Below, in pieces: positions 34,489-43,223 of a stretch of DNA of 64,000 nucleotides. Origin of the DNA: CAYYFX01 sp964571855. GTDB lineage: Bacteria; ARS69. The stretch is taken from assembly GCA_964571855.1 (NCBI GenBank), contig CAZNDO010000001.1:1-64000 (forward strand), in the 5' to 3' direction. A model generated the notes under the pieces. The model saw nothing but the letters and a program-made list of their open reading frames with translations. It made no database searches and had not been told where the DNA came from. Both the position numbers and the translations under genes were made by a program. Position 1 is the first letter of the stretch. The number at the start of each line of letters is the position of its first letter.

Positions 34489-35370
34489 ATGGCAAGACGC
34501 CGACTGTTGCCCCTCATTCCCCTGGTCGTCGCCCTGGCGCTGCCGGGCTGCGAGAACCTCTGGAGCTGGACCGCCGACGAGGACGGCTTCGATGCCGCTC
34601 TCGAGGAGGGCCGCTCGGCGATGCGCGTGCGCGAGTACGCGCGCGCGGAAGCGGCGTTCACCCGCGCCGTGGACCTGCGGCCCCGCAGCGGCGAGGCGCG
34701 CTACTACCTGGCCAAGGCGGCGGTGCTCGGCAGCGGGATCGACGTGGTCGCTCTCGTGCGAACGATGACGGACGAGGGCCGGGCCGGCGCGGTCGCGGTG
34801 TTCGAGTACCCGACGTCGCACGCGGACGCCGTGTACCGCGTGAACGCCGTGGTGCTGGAGGCGCTCGAGCCGATCCGGGCGAGCGAGGCGATCGAAGGCT
34901 CCTTCGACGCGTCGGACGTGGACCTGGATCTCGCGCTCGCGTACTCGCTCCGCGGCATCCTGCGGCTGCGCGACACGAACAACGACGGCCGCATCGACGC
35001 GGACGACGTCTCCGTCGAGGACTTCTCGCTGGTCTCCGACGGCGACTTCACGCTCTCCGGGCTGGAGAACATCCCGCCCGGGGACCTCAACGACATGCTG
35101 GACGACCTCAACGATCTCCTCGGCGACGGCGGCGACGCGCTCGCCGACGCGCTGACGGACTCCGGCGTGGACGTGGAGGATCTCGAGGAGATCCTCGACT
35201 CCCTCGGCGGCGACATCTCCATGTACTACGTGAACACCTCGCTGCCGGGGAACCCGGGGATCGGCGACAACGACCTCGACGGGCGCGTGGACGAGGAGTG
35301 CCTGAACGGCGTGGACGACGACGGCGACGGGCGCACGGACGAGGACGCGCGCGTCCTCGACTGCACGTGA
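34489..35370 (+). CDS. Lipoprotein with TPR-like and calcium-binding (thrombospondin-3/EF-hand-like) repeats
   Basis: This 293-aa protein has a lipoprotein signal (LIPLVVALALPGC, Cys about 21). A TPR-like helical pair (REYARAEAAFTRAVDLRPRSGEARYYLAKA) comes next. Two acidic Asp-rich loops of the DxNxDGxxDxxD type follow (DTNNDGRIDADDVS and DNDLDGRVDEECLNGVDDDG), which bind calcium in related proteins. An acidic linker (LNDMLDDLNDLLGDGG) lies between. The function is unknown. The ATG at 34489 has GGGGAGGG upstream. It ends 14 bp before the outer-membrane barrel gene and so is probably co-transcribed with it. Confidence 0.82.
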   Translation: MARRRLLPLIPLVVALALPGCENLWSWTADEDGFDAALEEGRSAMRVREYARAEAAFTRAVDLRPRSGEARYYLAKAAVLGSGIDVVALVRTMTDEGRAGAVAVFEYPTSHADAVYRVNAVVLEALEPIRASEAIEGSFDASDVDLDLALAYSLRGILRLRDTNNDGRIDADDVSVEDFSLVSDGDFTLSGLENIPPGDLNDMLDDLNDLLGDGGDALADALTDSGVDVEDLEEILDSLGGDISMYYVNTSLPGNPGIGDNDLDGRVDEECLNGVDDDGDGRTDEDARVLDCT

Positions 35371-35384
35371 GGAAGGGGGCGGAC

Positions 35385-36455
35385 GTGAAGACGACGATCC
35401 TCGGGCTCGCGCTCGCCGGCGCGGCGGCGCTGCCGTGCGGCGCGCGCGCCGATCAGGCGCCGCCCACGTTGCCCGGCACGCGACCGCTCGGCATGGGCAA
35501 CGCGTTCGTGGCGGTGGCGGACGACCGGAACGCGATGCACTACAACCCCGCCGGGCTGGGCCGGCTCGTGCGCTCGCATGCGGCGCTGCTCGGCGTGCGC
35601 GGCGGGCTCGACGACGACCTGCCCGGCGTGATCCGTTTCATCCAGGACCATGAGGACGAGTTCGGCGCGATCGAGGACGTGGACGACGCGTTCCTCGACG
35701 AGCTGGCGCCGTACGACGACCGCTGGGTGGGCGCGGACGCCGCCGTGTACGCGGACCTGTCGCGGCCCGGCTTCGGGATAGGCGTGTTCGCCACGGGCCA
35801 GACGCAGGTGAAGGTGGACCGCGGCGTGTACGAGCCGCGCGTGTCCGAGACGGCGATCTCGGACATCGTGGGCGTGATCGGCGGCGCGATGCCGCTGCGC
35901 GGCGGCCTCCTCGGGGGTGCCGCCGCGAAGGCGATCTGGCGCCGGCAGTCCACGCACACGCTCACCGCCACGGAGGCGGCGGACTTCGACGCGCAGACGA
36001 TCCTGGACGACCTTGAGGCGGCGGAGCCGGGCTTCTCCCTGGACCTCGGCGCGCTGTGGGCGCCGGCGGAGTCCCGGTTCGCGGCCGGCGCCACGCTGCG
36101 CGACGGCCTCGGCTGGATCGGCGGCGAGCGGATCGACTCGTCCTTGGACGTGGGCGGCGCCTGGACGGTCCGGCGGCGGCCGGGATCGCTGCTGCGGAAC
36201 CTGCTCGTCACCGCGGACGTTCACGACGTGTCGGAAAACGGAGCGGTCGGGAAGAAGCTGCACTTCGGGGCGGAGGCCCGGCTCCCGCTCGTCTCGGTGC
36301 GCGGCGGCGCGCACCAGGGCTACGGCGCCGTGGGCGCCAGCCTGCACTTCCCGGGCGTCCGGCTGGACTGGGCGTACTGGGGCCGCGAGTTGGGGCGCGT
36401 CCCCGGGGCGGAGGACCAGTTCCTCCACTCCGTGGAGCTCCGGTTCGGAAGCTGA
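35385..36455 (+). CDS. PorV/TraF/FadL-like outer-membrane barrel protein
   Basis: This 356-aa protein has a signal peptide (to about residue 22) followed by TRPLGMGNAFVAVADDRNAMHYNPAGLGRL. That is the N-terminal signature of FadL/PorV-type barrels and of the plasmid TraF-like family. The rest alternates beta strands and ends with strand VELRFGS. The role may be transport or, as with PorV, service to a secretion system; the many FlgD-like-tailed proteins nearby make the second idea worth testing. The GTG start at 35385 has GGAAGGGGG upstream and follows the Ca-binding lipoprotein by 14 bp. Confidence 0.8.
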   Translation: MKTTILGLALAGAAALPCGARADQAPPTLPGTRPLGMGNAFVAVADDRNAMHYNPAGLGRLVRSHAALLGVRGGLDDDLPGVIRFIQDHEDEFGAIEDVDDAFLDELAPYDDRWVGADAAVYADLSRPGFGIGVFATGQTQVKVDRGVYEPRVSETAISDIVGVIGGAMPLRGGLLGGAAAKAIWRRQSTHTLTATEAADFDAQTILDDLEAAEPGFSLDLGALWAPAESRFAAGATLRDGLGWIGGERIDSSLDVGGAWTVRRRPGSLLRNLLVTADVHDVSENGAVGKKLHFGAEARLPLVSVRGGAHQGYGAVGASLHFPGVRLDWAYWGRELGRVPGAEDQFLHSVELRFGS

Positions 36456-36461
36456 GGGTCC

Positions 36462-36506
36462 GGGGCGGTCCGCCGCGGCCGCCCCGCGCTCCCCCCCCCG
36501 GGAGCG
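36462..36506 (+). terminator. Tandem GC hairpins after the barrel gene
   Basis: GGGGCGG (36462-36468) pairs with CCGCCCC (36479-36485). CGCTCCC (36487-36493) pairs with GGGAGCG (36500-36506) over a C-only loop. Both sit just past the stop at 36455. Neither has a T-tract. Confidence 0.4.
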
Positions 36507-36597
36507 TCCAGAACCGGCGAAAGGCGCCCCAGGGCGGTCATTTCCGCCTAAAGAAGCGCCTCCGCCGCGTCGATGGTCGCGGTATCGGCCGGCCTCC

Positions 36598-36627
36598 TTG
36601 ACACCGGTTCAGGGGGTCCGATAGGTT
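36598..36627 (+). promoter_or_regulatory. Sigma-70-like promoter for bactofilin
   Basis: A consensus TTGACA (36598-36603), an 18-nt spacer and TAGGTT (36622-36627) are seen, with the ATG 45 nt further on. This is the best -35 box in the window. Confidence 0.7.
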
Positions 36628-36671
36628 CCCAGGTCTTCCCCCAGCTCCGAGAAGAAGCGCAGGAGGCTCAC

Positions 36672-37130
36672 ATGATCGGCAAGAAGCCCGGACTCGGTCC
36701 TGACAACGGTGAGGCCACGTCGACCATCGGCGAGAACTCGATGCTCGACGGGGCCTTCGAGGTCACGGGCAATCTGCGCGTCGACGGCACGTTCACGGGC
36801 ACCCTCCGGGTCACGGAGACGCTCGTGGTCGGGAAGAACGGGCTGGTGGACGCGAAGGTCACGGCGAAGAACGCGGTGATCGCCGGCACCATCAAGGGCG
36901 ACCTCAACGCCTCCGAGAAGATCACGCTGCAGAGCGGGTCCCGGCTCGAGGGCGAGATGGTCACGTCGCGGCTCGTCATCGAGGAGGGCGTGTCCTTCCA
37001 GGGCAGCTGCAACACGCAGGGCGGCGGCATCACCCGCAACCCCTCGAACGCGACCCGCAACACGTCGAGCGACGACGCGAAGTCCGTCACCGAGAAGATC
37101 GAGAAGGTGGCGCAGGAGCTTTCGCGCTAG
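36672..37130 (+). CDS. Bactofilin family cytoskeletal protein
   Basis: This 152-aa protein consists mainly of the DUF583 beta-helix (SMLDGAFEVTGNLRVDGTFTG ... GLVDAKVTAKNAVIAGTIKGDL ... SRLEGEMVTSRLVIEEGVSFQG), flanked by short disordered ends, as in all bactofilins. These polymerise without nucleotide into filaments that place cell-wall or chromosome-partition proteins. The ATG at 36672 has AGGAGG. It stands alone between its own promoter and a strong terminator. The usual LytM peptidase partner is not adjacent. Confidence 0.93.
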   Translation: MIGKKPGLGPDNGEATSTIGENSMLDGAFEVTGNLRVDGTFTGTLRVTETLVVGKNGLVDAKVTAKNAVIAGTIKGDLNASEKITLQSGSRLEGEMVTSRLVIEEGVSFQGSCNTQGGGITRNPSNATRNTSSDDAKSVTEKIEKVAQELSR

Positions 37131-37156
37131 CCGCGTCGCGCTCCGCCGGTCCGATG

Positions 37157-37192
37157 GAACGGCCCCGGATCCGCTGGGATCCGGGGCCGTTC
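37157..37192. terminator. Perfect 16-bp hairpin between convergent genes
   Basis: Bases 37157-37172 pair perfectly with 37177-37192 across a 4-nt loop. The hairpin lies between the bactofilin stop (37130) and the convergent MuiA-like stop (37220), so it probably ends both transcripts. Only a weak T-rich end follows on the plus side. Confidence 0.8.
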
Positions 37193-37219
37193 GCTTGCTT
37201 CGGCCCCGCTCCCGCCGGC

Positions 37220-38836
37220 CTACAGGTTCGCCGGGCGCCGTCCCGCGGGGTAGCGAACCTCGTATCCCTTCTCCGCCCGCCACGTCTCGCCCGGGCCGAG
37301 GGAGAACTTCCACTCCAGGATCCCTTCCTCGTCGGGTGATGCGTCCGGGCGCGTGTCGATCGTGCGGACGTCCACCTCCCGGTCGATCGACACGGGAATC
37401 CGGTCACGGAGCACGATGTCCACGGGGCGCGTCCGGTGATTGGACACCTCGATCCGGTCGCGGGACCGGGACCGGCGGCGATCGCCTTGTGCGCTCTCGG
37501 AGCGCTCCAGGGTGCTCTGCTCGACGCGCACGTAGGGATCCACGCCGAGCGCGAGCGTGACCTTCTGGTCCGGGGCGACCTCCTCCACGGCGCCGTTGCC
37601 CAGGAACGCGCCGCCCATGGTGACGCGCGTGCGCCCCGGCAGCAGGGGGCGGCCCGTCGAGTTGCGCAGATCCGCGACCAGGAACGCGCGATCACCGAAC
37701 GCCGGCAGGGCCTCGTGGCGAACGGCCGCTTCCAGTCGCTCGGCCGCGATCCGCAGCCGCCTCGGGGAGCCGTCGGAGGGAAGCAGGATCGGTTCCGCGA
37801 TCTCGAAGCTCGCGCTCAGGCCGCCGGACATGACCGTGGTGGCGATGGCCTCCTCGGTCGTGTTGATCGCCCGGATCTTGCTCGACCTGCCCGAGTCGAT
37901 GACCCGGACGGAACCCGACTCCTCCTTCTCGAGTCTCCGCGCGGCCGGCGGCATCTGGACCGGCTCCGGTGGCGGCGCGGCCTTCAGCTGCCAGGGCTCG
38001 AGGCGACGCGCACGGAACTCGTCCGACGGCTGCCGCGTGGCCAGCACGACGGTGGCGGAGTCCCAGTCCTCTCCCGTCGCCTGGGTCAGGACGCCGTAGT
38101 ACACGAGGTCGACGGACTTGAAGTCCTCGGCGAGATCCACGTCGTACTCCGCGCGCCACGAGGCGCCGTGCACGGCGTACTCCAGCACGAGATCGGCGGA
38201 GGCAGCGGCATCCGCACGGATCTCGACGACCAGGGGTCGCGGCGGCACGCCGGACGTGGCCCGCCGCTCGTGCTCCCGGAGCCGGGCGATCTCGGCGCGC
38301 ACGAGCTCCACGCGCGCCTTCGCGCGGTCGGTCGCGGCCCGGTTGGACCGGACCGATCCGGACAGGAATGTCACGGTGCGCCCCCAGGAGGCGGTGTCCC
38401 GCACCGCCGCGGCGGTCGCCTCGCCGAGGTCCGGGCGGATCGCCTTGAGGAACTCGCTGCCGGCGGCCAGCCCCGCGAGCTCCGCCTCCAGCGCAACCGC
38501 CTCGGCTTCGAGCTCGGCGATCCGCGGCGCGTCCACGGTGGACGGATGGGGCGCGTCCGCGGCGCGGACCTCGACGTTGACGACCCGCACCCCGGGGCCC
38601 GAGGCGGATGCGCGCGGGGTGCTCTCGATGAGCGTGCCGGGCAGGAGGAACTCGACGCGGTTGTCGCCCGCCGCGAGCGGGACGCCGTGCGCCTCGCGGC
38701 GAACGTCCGCGCGGCCTCCGTAGAGCGTGACGTGCGTGATGATCGAGGGCGGCGACACGGGCTCCGCGGACCGGACAGTCGGCCCCGACAGGAGACCGGC
38801 GAGCGCCGCAGCCGCGACCGCGAGTCGCAGTTGCAT
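37220..38836 (-). CDS. DUF4139 / mucoidy inhibitor MuiA-like exported protein
   Basis: This 538-aa protein has a signal peptide (to about residue 23). The N-terminal DUF4140 part carries VTLYGGRADVRREAHGVPLAAGDNRVEF, and a coiled coil covers about residues 105-200. The C-terminal DUF4139 beta-sandwich domain follows (YAVHGASWRAEYDVDL ... VVLATRQPSDEF ... EVSNHRTRPVDIVLRDRIPVS). MuiA-type proteins affect surface polysaccharide phenotypes in some bacteria, but no activity is known. The ATG at 38836 has a perfect AAGGAGGTG. A promoter is visible at 38869-38898. Confidence 0.88.
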   Translation of the reverse strand: MQLRLAVAAAALAGLLSGPTVRSAEPVSPPSIITHVTLYGGRADVRREAHGVPLAAGDNRVEFLLPGTLIESTPRASASGPGVRVVNVEVRAADAPHPSTVDAPRIAELEAEAVALEAELAGLAAGSEFLKAIRPDLGEATAAAVRDTASWGRTVTFLSGSVRSNRAATDRAKARVELVRAEIARLREHERRATSGVPPRPLVVEIRADAAASADLVLEYAVHGASWRAEYDVDLAEDFKSVDLVYYGVLTQATGEDWDSATVVLATRQPSDEFRARRLEPWQLKAAPPPEPVQMPPAARRLEKEESGSVRVIDSGRSSKIRAINTTEEAIATTVMSGGLSASFEIAEPILLPSDGSPRRLRIAAERLEAAVRHEALPAFGDRAFLVADLRNSTGRPLLPGRTRVTMGGAFLGNGAVEEVAPDQKVTLALGVDPYVRVEQSTLERSESAQGDRRRSRSRDRIEVSNHRTRPVDIVLRDRIPVSIDREVDVRTIDTRPDASPDEEGILEWKFSLGPGETWRAEKGYEVRYPAGRRPANL

Positions 38837-38868
38837 GACCCACCTCCTTCGGAACCCAGGGGTGGGCC

Positions 38869-38898
38869 ACTATGGTCGCCGGATCCGCGAAACCGCAA
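38869..38898 (-). promoter_or_regulatory. Sigma-70-like promoter for MuiA-like gene
   Basis: On the minus strand TTGCGG (38898-38893), an 18-nt spacer and CATAGT (38874-38869) are seen, about 33 nt before the ATG. Confidence 0.45.
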
Positions 38899-38966
38899 CG
38901 GGCGGAGCGCACATTGCAACCGGACGCGCCGCGATGCCCCGCGGCGCCGGCATCACGCGGGCGCCG

Positions 38967-40016
38967 TCAGCAGCCGCGCGACCAGTACCACACGGACGGC
39001 TGTCCGTCCGCGCCGTAACCGGGAACCCAGCCGGTCAGCTCCGCGCGGTCGCTCCCGCCCTCGCACGGGTCCTCCGCGAGGATGCTCACCCGGAACCACG
39101 GCAGTCCGCCGACGAGCGTGCTCTCGTGGACGTCCACCGCGTACTCCTCGCGCCCCGCGGGGTCCTTCCGCGCGCTGCGCGCCGGCAGCCCCGCGCCGGG
39201 GTCCGGCCACACGAAGCCGCTCCAGTGCTCGTTCAGGTACGCGAGCCGGGTCACCGGGAGCTCCGCATACGGGAACCACGTGCCCGCGTCCTCCGGCGCC
39301 ACCCAGCCCGCACGTCCGTCCGCGAGCGTCACGCGGCTCCATCCGTCCACGCGCGCGGACACGACCGCGGCCGCGACCTCGTAGTCCACCTCGCGCGACT
39401 CCACTCCCCCGTACGAGTCGACGGTGACGAGGAGCGCCGCGTCCGCGCGCGGCGCGGCGCGCAGCGGCACCGTGCCGCCGTGGGCCAGCGCCTTCAGGTC
39501 CAGCAGTCCCACGAGCGCCTCGTTCGCCGGATCCGCGGCGTCCGGCGCGCCCGCCGCCACGGCGCGCAGCACCTCCATCCCGGCCAGCGCGTCCAGCTGC
39601 TGCGCCACGAAGCGCGCCGGGGCGTCCGGGAAGTCGGGCGGCGGCGCCTCGTCCCCCGCGCTCCAGATCCGAGTGCCGTCACAGGCGTGCACGCGCAACG
39701 CCTCCGCGTCGCCGTCCCGCGCGGCGAAGACGAGGTACGTGGCGCCCGGCCGCGGCTCGATGCCGCAGCTCGCGGTGGACGCCGCGGTGAGCACCGTGAT
39801 CGCCGTGTCCTTGACCGCGGGCTTCCACACGGGCGCCGCCGCGACGAACCGCAGCGCCAGCTCGTCGCCCCGTGGCTCGACCGACTCCAGCGTCGCGTGG
39901 AGCACGACGTCGGCGTTCGCGAAGGAGGCATCCAGCCGCGGCGGCACGCAGCGGCAGGCATCCGCCGTCTGCACCGCGGCGACGGACATCGCGGCGGCCA
40001 GGATCGCGGATCTCAT
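38967..40016 (-). CDS. Secreted NTR/TIMP-like domain protein with SH3-like C-region
   Basis: This 349-aa protein has a signal peptide that ends just before the Cys-rich start CRCVPPRLDASFANADVVLHATL. This resembles the netrin/TIMP (NTR) fold, in which the N-terminal Cys pair forms disulfides. A further Cys pair lies at STASCGIEP and RVHACDG. The C-terminal half (GGTVPLRAAPRADAALLV ... VDGWSRVTLADGRAGWVAPED) looks like one or two bacterial SH3-type repeats. A protease-inhibitor role is known for animal TIMPs only and should not be assumed. The ATG overlaps the stop of the upstream membrane gene by 4 nt. Confidence 0.75.
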   Translation of the reverse strand: MRSAILAAAMSVAAVQTADACRCVPPRLDASFANADVVLHATLESVEPRGDELALRFVAAAPVWKPAVKDTAITVLTAASTASCGIEPRPGATYLVFAARDGDAEALRVHACDGTRIWSAGDEAPPPDFPDAPARFVAQQLDALAGMEVLRAVAAGAPDAADPANEALVGLLDLKALAHGGTVPLRAAPRADAALLVTVDSYGGVESREVDYEVAAAVVSARVDGWSRVTLADGRAGWVAPEDAGTWFPYAELPVTRLAYLNEHWSGFVWPDPGAGLPARSARKDPAGREEYAVDVHESTLVGGLPWFRVSILAEDPCEGGSDRAELTGWVPGYGADGQPSVWYWSRGC

Positions 40017-40489
40017 GCCGAGGCCCCGCGCGCGAACGCGCGCCCCGCGAGCATGCCGAGCGCCATGCCCACGGGCGCCACGATCACCGGTCCCATCACC
40101 AGCTCCAGTCCGTGCGGGAAGCCGGGGTACACCCGCGACGGCAGGAACTCCGGCCAGAACTCGAGGTTCGCCCAGACGAGCACGGCGACGATGGCGACGA
40201 GTCCGCCGCGCGCCATGGCGCTCGATGCCGCGGGACCCGCACGGCGCGTGATCCGCAGCGCGAGGAGCAGCACCATGACCGGGATCCACCCGGAGAGCGC
40301 CGTGATCAGCGGGTTCAGCCGCGGCTGCGTGCACTGGTCGGCGAGCGCGCCGAAGGCGGCGACCGGCGACATCCCGTGCCCCAACCCCGCCGCGAGGAAC
40401 ACGAGGAACGGCACGAGGAACGTCGCGAGGAGCGCGACGGGCGCGAAGGAACGGAGGGAGAACGCGGAACGATCGGCGGGCGAGGACAT
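40013..40489 (-). CDS. Four-helix membrane protein of unknown function
   Basis: This 158-aa integral membrane protein has TM segments around residues 15-36, 65-82, 92-108 and 128-148. No family is recognised. It has no Shine-Dalgarno sequence, but a good promoter places the probable transcription start at the ATG itself. The mRNA would then be leaderless, and the next gene, the NTR-like protein, would be translated by coupling through the ATGA overlap. Confidence 0.7.
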   Translation of the reverse strand: MSSPADRSAFSLRSFAPVALLATFLVPFLVFLAAGLGHGMSPVAAFGALADQCTQPRLNPLITALSGWIPVMVLLLALRITRRAGPAASSAMARGGLVAIVAVLVWANLEFWPEFLPSRVYPGFPHGLELVMGPVIVAPVGMALGMLAGRAFARGASA

Positions 40490-40495
40490 CGGCGG

Positions 40496-40524
40496 ATTGT
40501 AGCCGCCGGTCCCCCGCCCGCCAA
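40496..40524 (-). promoter_or_regulatory. Promoter giving a probable leaderless mRNA
   Basis: On the minus strand TTGGCG (40524-40519), a 17-nt spacer and TACAAT (40501-40496) are followed by 6 nt and then the ATG at 40489. The spacing puts transcription initiation on the start codon, and no SD sequence exists. Confidence 0.65.
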
Positions 40525-40577
40525 CGCGCGGTTCGCCGCCGGCGGCGTCCGGGTCGAGCGGGACGCCGCCTTGCCGC

Positions 40578-43040
40578 CTACCGGGTCACGACGACTTTCG
40601 TCGTGCCGTCGCGGCCCGCGCCGTCCAGGCGAACGAAGTAGACGCCGGCCGCGAGACCCTCCGTGTCCAGGGCCACGCGCTGCCGGCCGGAACCCACCGC
40701 CCCGTCGAACACGGTGCGCACGCGCCGCCCGGCCACATCGACGAGCGAGAGCCGGACGCGCGAGGCCGCATGCGGCAGGTCGAACTCGACGGCCCCGCCG
40801 GCGCGCATCGGGTTGGGGAACGCGCGCAGTGTCGCGCCCGCGCGGCCGGCGATCTCCGCCACGCCCACCGGGGCGACCTCCAGGTCCGTGAGCACGGCGA
40901 GCCCCGTGCGCGGCTGCCCCGCGATCGACACGTAGAACCCGCTCGTGATCACGCGCGGCCCGTCGAGGACGAGGCACGCGAGCGACCCGTTCGACGGGTT
41001 GAGGTCCGGGACGAACCCCGTGGATGCGCCGGTGACCGGGTCGAGGGCGGCCAGGAGATTGCGGGCGACGACCGGACTGCCGCACGTGGTGAACGCGCCC
41101 GCGATGTACACGGCGCCGCCGTCGGTTTCCACCTCCTCGACACGGCTGTTCGCGCCCGGATTCCAGGCGGTCAGCGCGTAGGTCCCTGCGTCGAACGAGG
41201 CGAGCCGCGAGCGCGCCTGCCCGGAGATGGTCGTGAACTCGCCGCCGAGGAAGATCGTGCCGTTCGCCACGTCGATGTCGCGCACGGAGTTCGAAGGCGC
41301 GGGGTTCCACGGACTGACGGCGCCGGAGGTCTTGTCGACGGCGGCGAGCCGCGACCGGGACTGCCCGCCGATCGTCGAGAAGGAGCCGCCCACGAGGAGA
41401 TCACTGCCGTTGAGCGCGATCGAGTAGACGGTCCCGTTGGCGTTCGCGTTCCACGCGAGCAGGGCGCCCGTGGTCTTGTCGAACGCCGCGAGACCCTGGC
41501 GCAGCCCGGAGAACGAGCCGCCCACGTAGACCGTGGTGGCGTCGCACACGATCACGTCGACGCTGCCGAAGGTGAAGGTGCCGGCCGGCGGCGCCCAGGG
41601 CAGGAGCGCACCGGTCGCGGCGTCATAGGCGGCGAGACGCGAGCGCGGCGCGAGCGGCGTGTCCCACGGGCCGGCGACGAAGAGGGTGTTGCCGTCCAGG
41701 CAGATGGCGGTGACGGTCTCCATGTGCTGCGGCGGGGTCCAGGACAGCGCCTCGCCCGTGTTCCACTCCAGCGCGCCGAAGCCGAGCCGGCGCACGCCGT
41801 TCACGGTGGCGAACGAGCCGCCCGCGTAGATGACCGCGCCGTCCGTGGCGAGCGCGCGCGACGGGTTGACCTCGCCGATCGGATCCCAGGCGGTGGGCAG
41901 ACCCGTCGTGAGGTCGAACGCGGCGAGGTTGTTGCGATCCGTGATGTCCGGATCGGTGGGCGAGTCCTTCACGTAGTCGAAGTCGCCCGCGGCGTAGATC
42001 GTGTTGCCCAGGATCGTGATCGCGTGCACGTTCCCGCCCACCCAGGGCGTCCACGGCGTCACGCTCCCCGTGGAGAGGTCCAGTGCCGCCAGCCCCTGAC
42101 GGCTCTGCCCGTCGAGCGTGAAGCCGAATCCCCCGAGATAGAGCTTCCCGCCGTGGATCATCATGTCCTGCAGGCTCCCGGCCGACCCCGGGTTGTAGGG
42201 CAGCAGCGCGGCCGTCGCCGCGTCGAGCGCGGCGAGGCCGGAACGGGGCGTCCCGTCCACGCTCGAGACGCCGCCGCCGATGTAGAGCGTGCCGCCGTGC
42301 AGGACCATCGCGCTCACCTGCGAACCGCCGACGAGGTTCGCGTTCCATGCGAGGGTCGTGCTGGTGGCGACGTCCACCGCGGCGAGCGCGGTGCGCGCCT
42401 GTCCGCCCAGGAACGTGAACGACCCGCCGGCGTACATCGTGCCGCCGCTCTTCTCGAGCTCCAGGACCGCGCCGCTCGCGACGTTCGGATGGAACGCGGT
42501 GGCGGCGCCGGTCACCGTGCTCACGGCACCCAGGCGATTGCGCGTCTGCCCCGCGAGCTGCGTGAACCAGCCGCCCACGTACAGCGTGGTGCCTTCCAGG
42601 ATGAGATCCTCCACGATGCCGTTCGCGCCGGGGTTCCACGCGCTCACCGTGTAGTCCGCGGCGACGTGCGCCAGGTTCGAGCGCGGCAGGCCGCCGGCCG
42701 TGGCGAACTGGCCGCCGACGTACCAGCCGCCGGCACCGTCCGGCAGGATCTTGCGGATGGAGACGCTCGAGTGGTCCGTGCCGAGGAACATCGGGAACTG
42801 CGGGAGACGCTGCGCCGTCACGGGGTCCATCGGCACGGCCGCGCCCGTGTGCGGCCCGAGCACCGAGAACCCGCCGGCGACGTACAGCCGGTCGCCGAAC
42901 CGAGCGGCGTCATTGATCGTCCAGTTGCTGATCCAGAACCCGGGGTCCAGTTGGGCCTGGGCCGTGGCCGGGTCGGACCGGATGGCCGCCAGGGCGAGTC
43001 CAAGCGCAAGGGCGCGGGCGAACGGGCGGGAGTGGCGCAT
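40578..43040 (-). CDS. Secreted propeller-like repeat protein with FlgD-like tail
   Basis: This 820-aa exported protein has a signal peptide ending near TAQA (about residue 29). About a dozen imperfect repeats of ~50-60 residues follow, with the pattern LYVGGxFTxxxGQxRxxLAAxDxxTG...WNP. This is similar to the delta-60/DUF5122 beta-propeller class and probably forms one or two propellers. The last ~85 residues are the FlgD-like Ig tail (FPNPMRAGGAVEFDLP ... DVAGRRVR ... GVYFVRL) shared by other exported proteins in this window. No catalytic motif was seen. The ATG at 43040 has GGAGG upstream. Confidence 0.83.
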   Translation of the reverse strand: MRHSRPFARALALGLALAAIRSDPATAQAQLDPGFWISNWTINDAARFGDRLYVAGGFSVLGPHTGAAVPMDPVTAQRLPQFPMFLGTDHSSVSIRKILPDGAGGWYVGGQFATAGGLPRSNLAHVAADYTVSAWNPGANGIVEDLILEGTTLYVGGWFTQLAGQTRNRLGAVSTVTGAATAFHPNVASGAVLELEKSGGTMYAGGSFTFLGGQARTALAAVDVATSTTLAWNANLVGGSQVSAMVLHGGTLYIGGGVSSVDGTPRSGLAALDAATAALLPYNPGSAGSLQDMMIHGGKLYLGGFGFTLDGQSRQGLAALDLSTGSVTPWTPWVGGNVHAITILGNTIYAAGDFDYVKDSPTDPDITDRNNLAAFDLTTGLPTAWDPIGEVNPSRALATDGAVIYAGGSFATVNGVRRLGFGALEWNTGEALSWTPPQHMETVTAICLDGNTLFVAGPWDTPLAPRSRLAAYDAATGALLPWAPPAGTFTFGSVDVIVCDATTVYVGGSFSGLRQGLAAFDKTTGALLAWNANANGTVYSIALNGSDLLVGGSFSTIGGQSRSRLAAVDKTSGAVSPWNPAPSNSVRDIDVANGTIFLGGEFTTISGQARSRLASFDAGTYALTAWNPGANSRVEEVETDGGAVYIAGAFTTCGSPVVARNLLAALDPVTGASTGFVPDLNPSNGSLACLVLDGPRVITSGFYVSIAGQPRTGLAVLTDLEVAPVGVAEIAGRAGATLRAFPNPMRAGGAVEFDLPHAASRVRLSLVDVAGRRVRTVFDGAVGSGRQRVALDTEGLAAGVYFVRLDGAGRDGTTKVVVTR

Positions 43041-43223
43041 GGGAACCTCCGGACGGGAGTCGGCTCTCCCCTCCTCACACCGTTCGCGGCCTCCGGGGGA
43101 CACGACGGCGCGACCGCCCCTCACCCGCCGGCGGCAGCGCGGAGACCGAACCCGCGGGTCCGGGGTATGCTGCCCCCCGCCCCGGCGCCCGCCGGGGGAC
43201 CCTCGGGGAAGGAGAACCAGCGA

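Noticed and set aside
36501..36553. Small GGCGG-TCATTT-CCGCC hairpin as a second terminator before the bactofilin promoter
   Set aside because: The stem is only 5 bp without a T-run; chance hairpins of this size are common in such GC-rich DNA.
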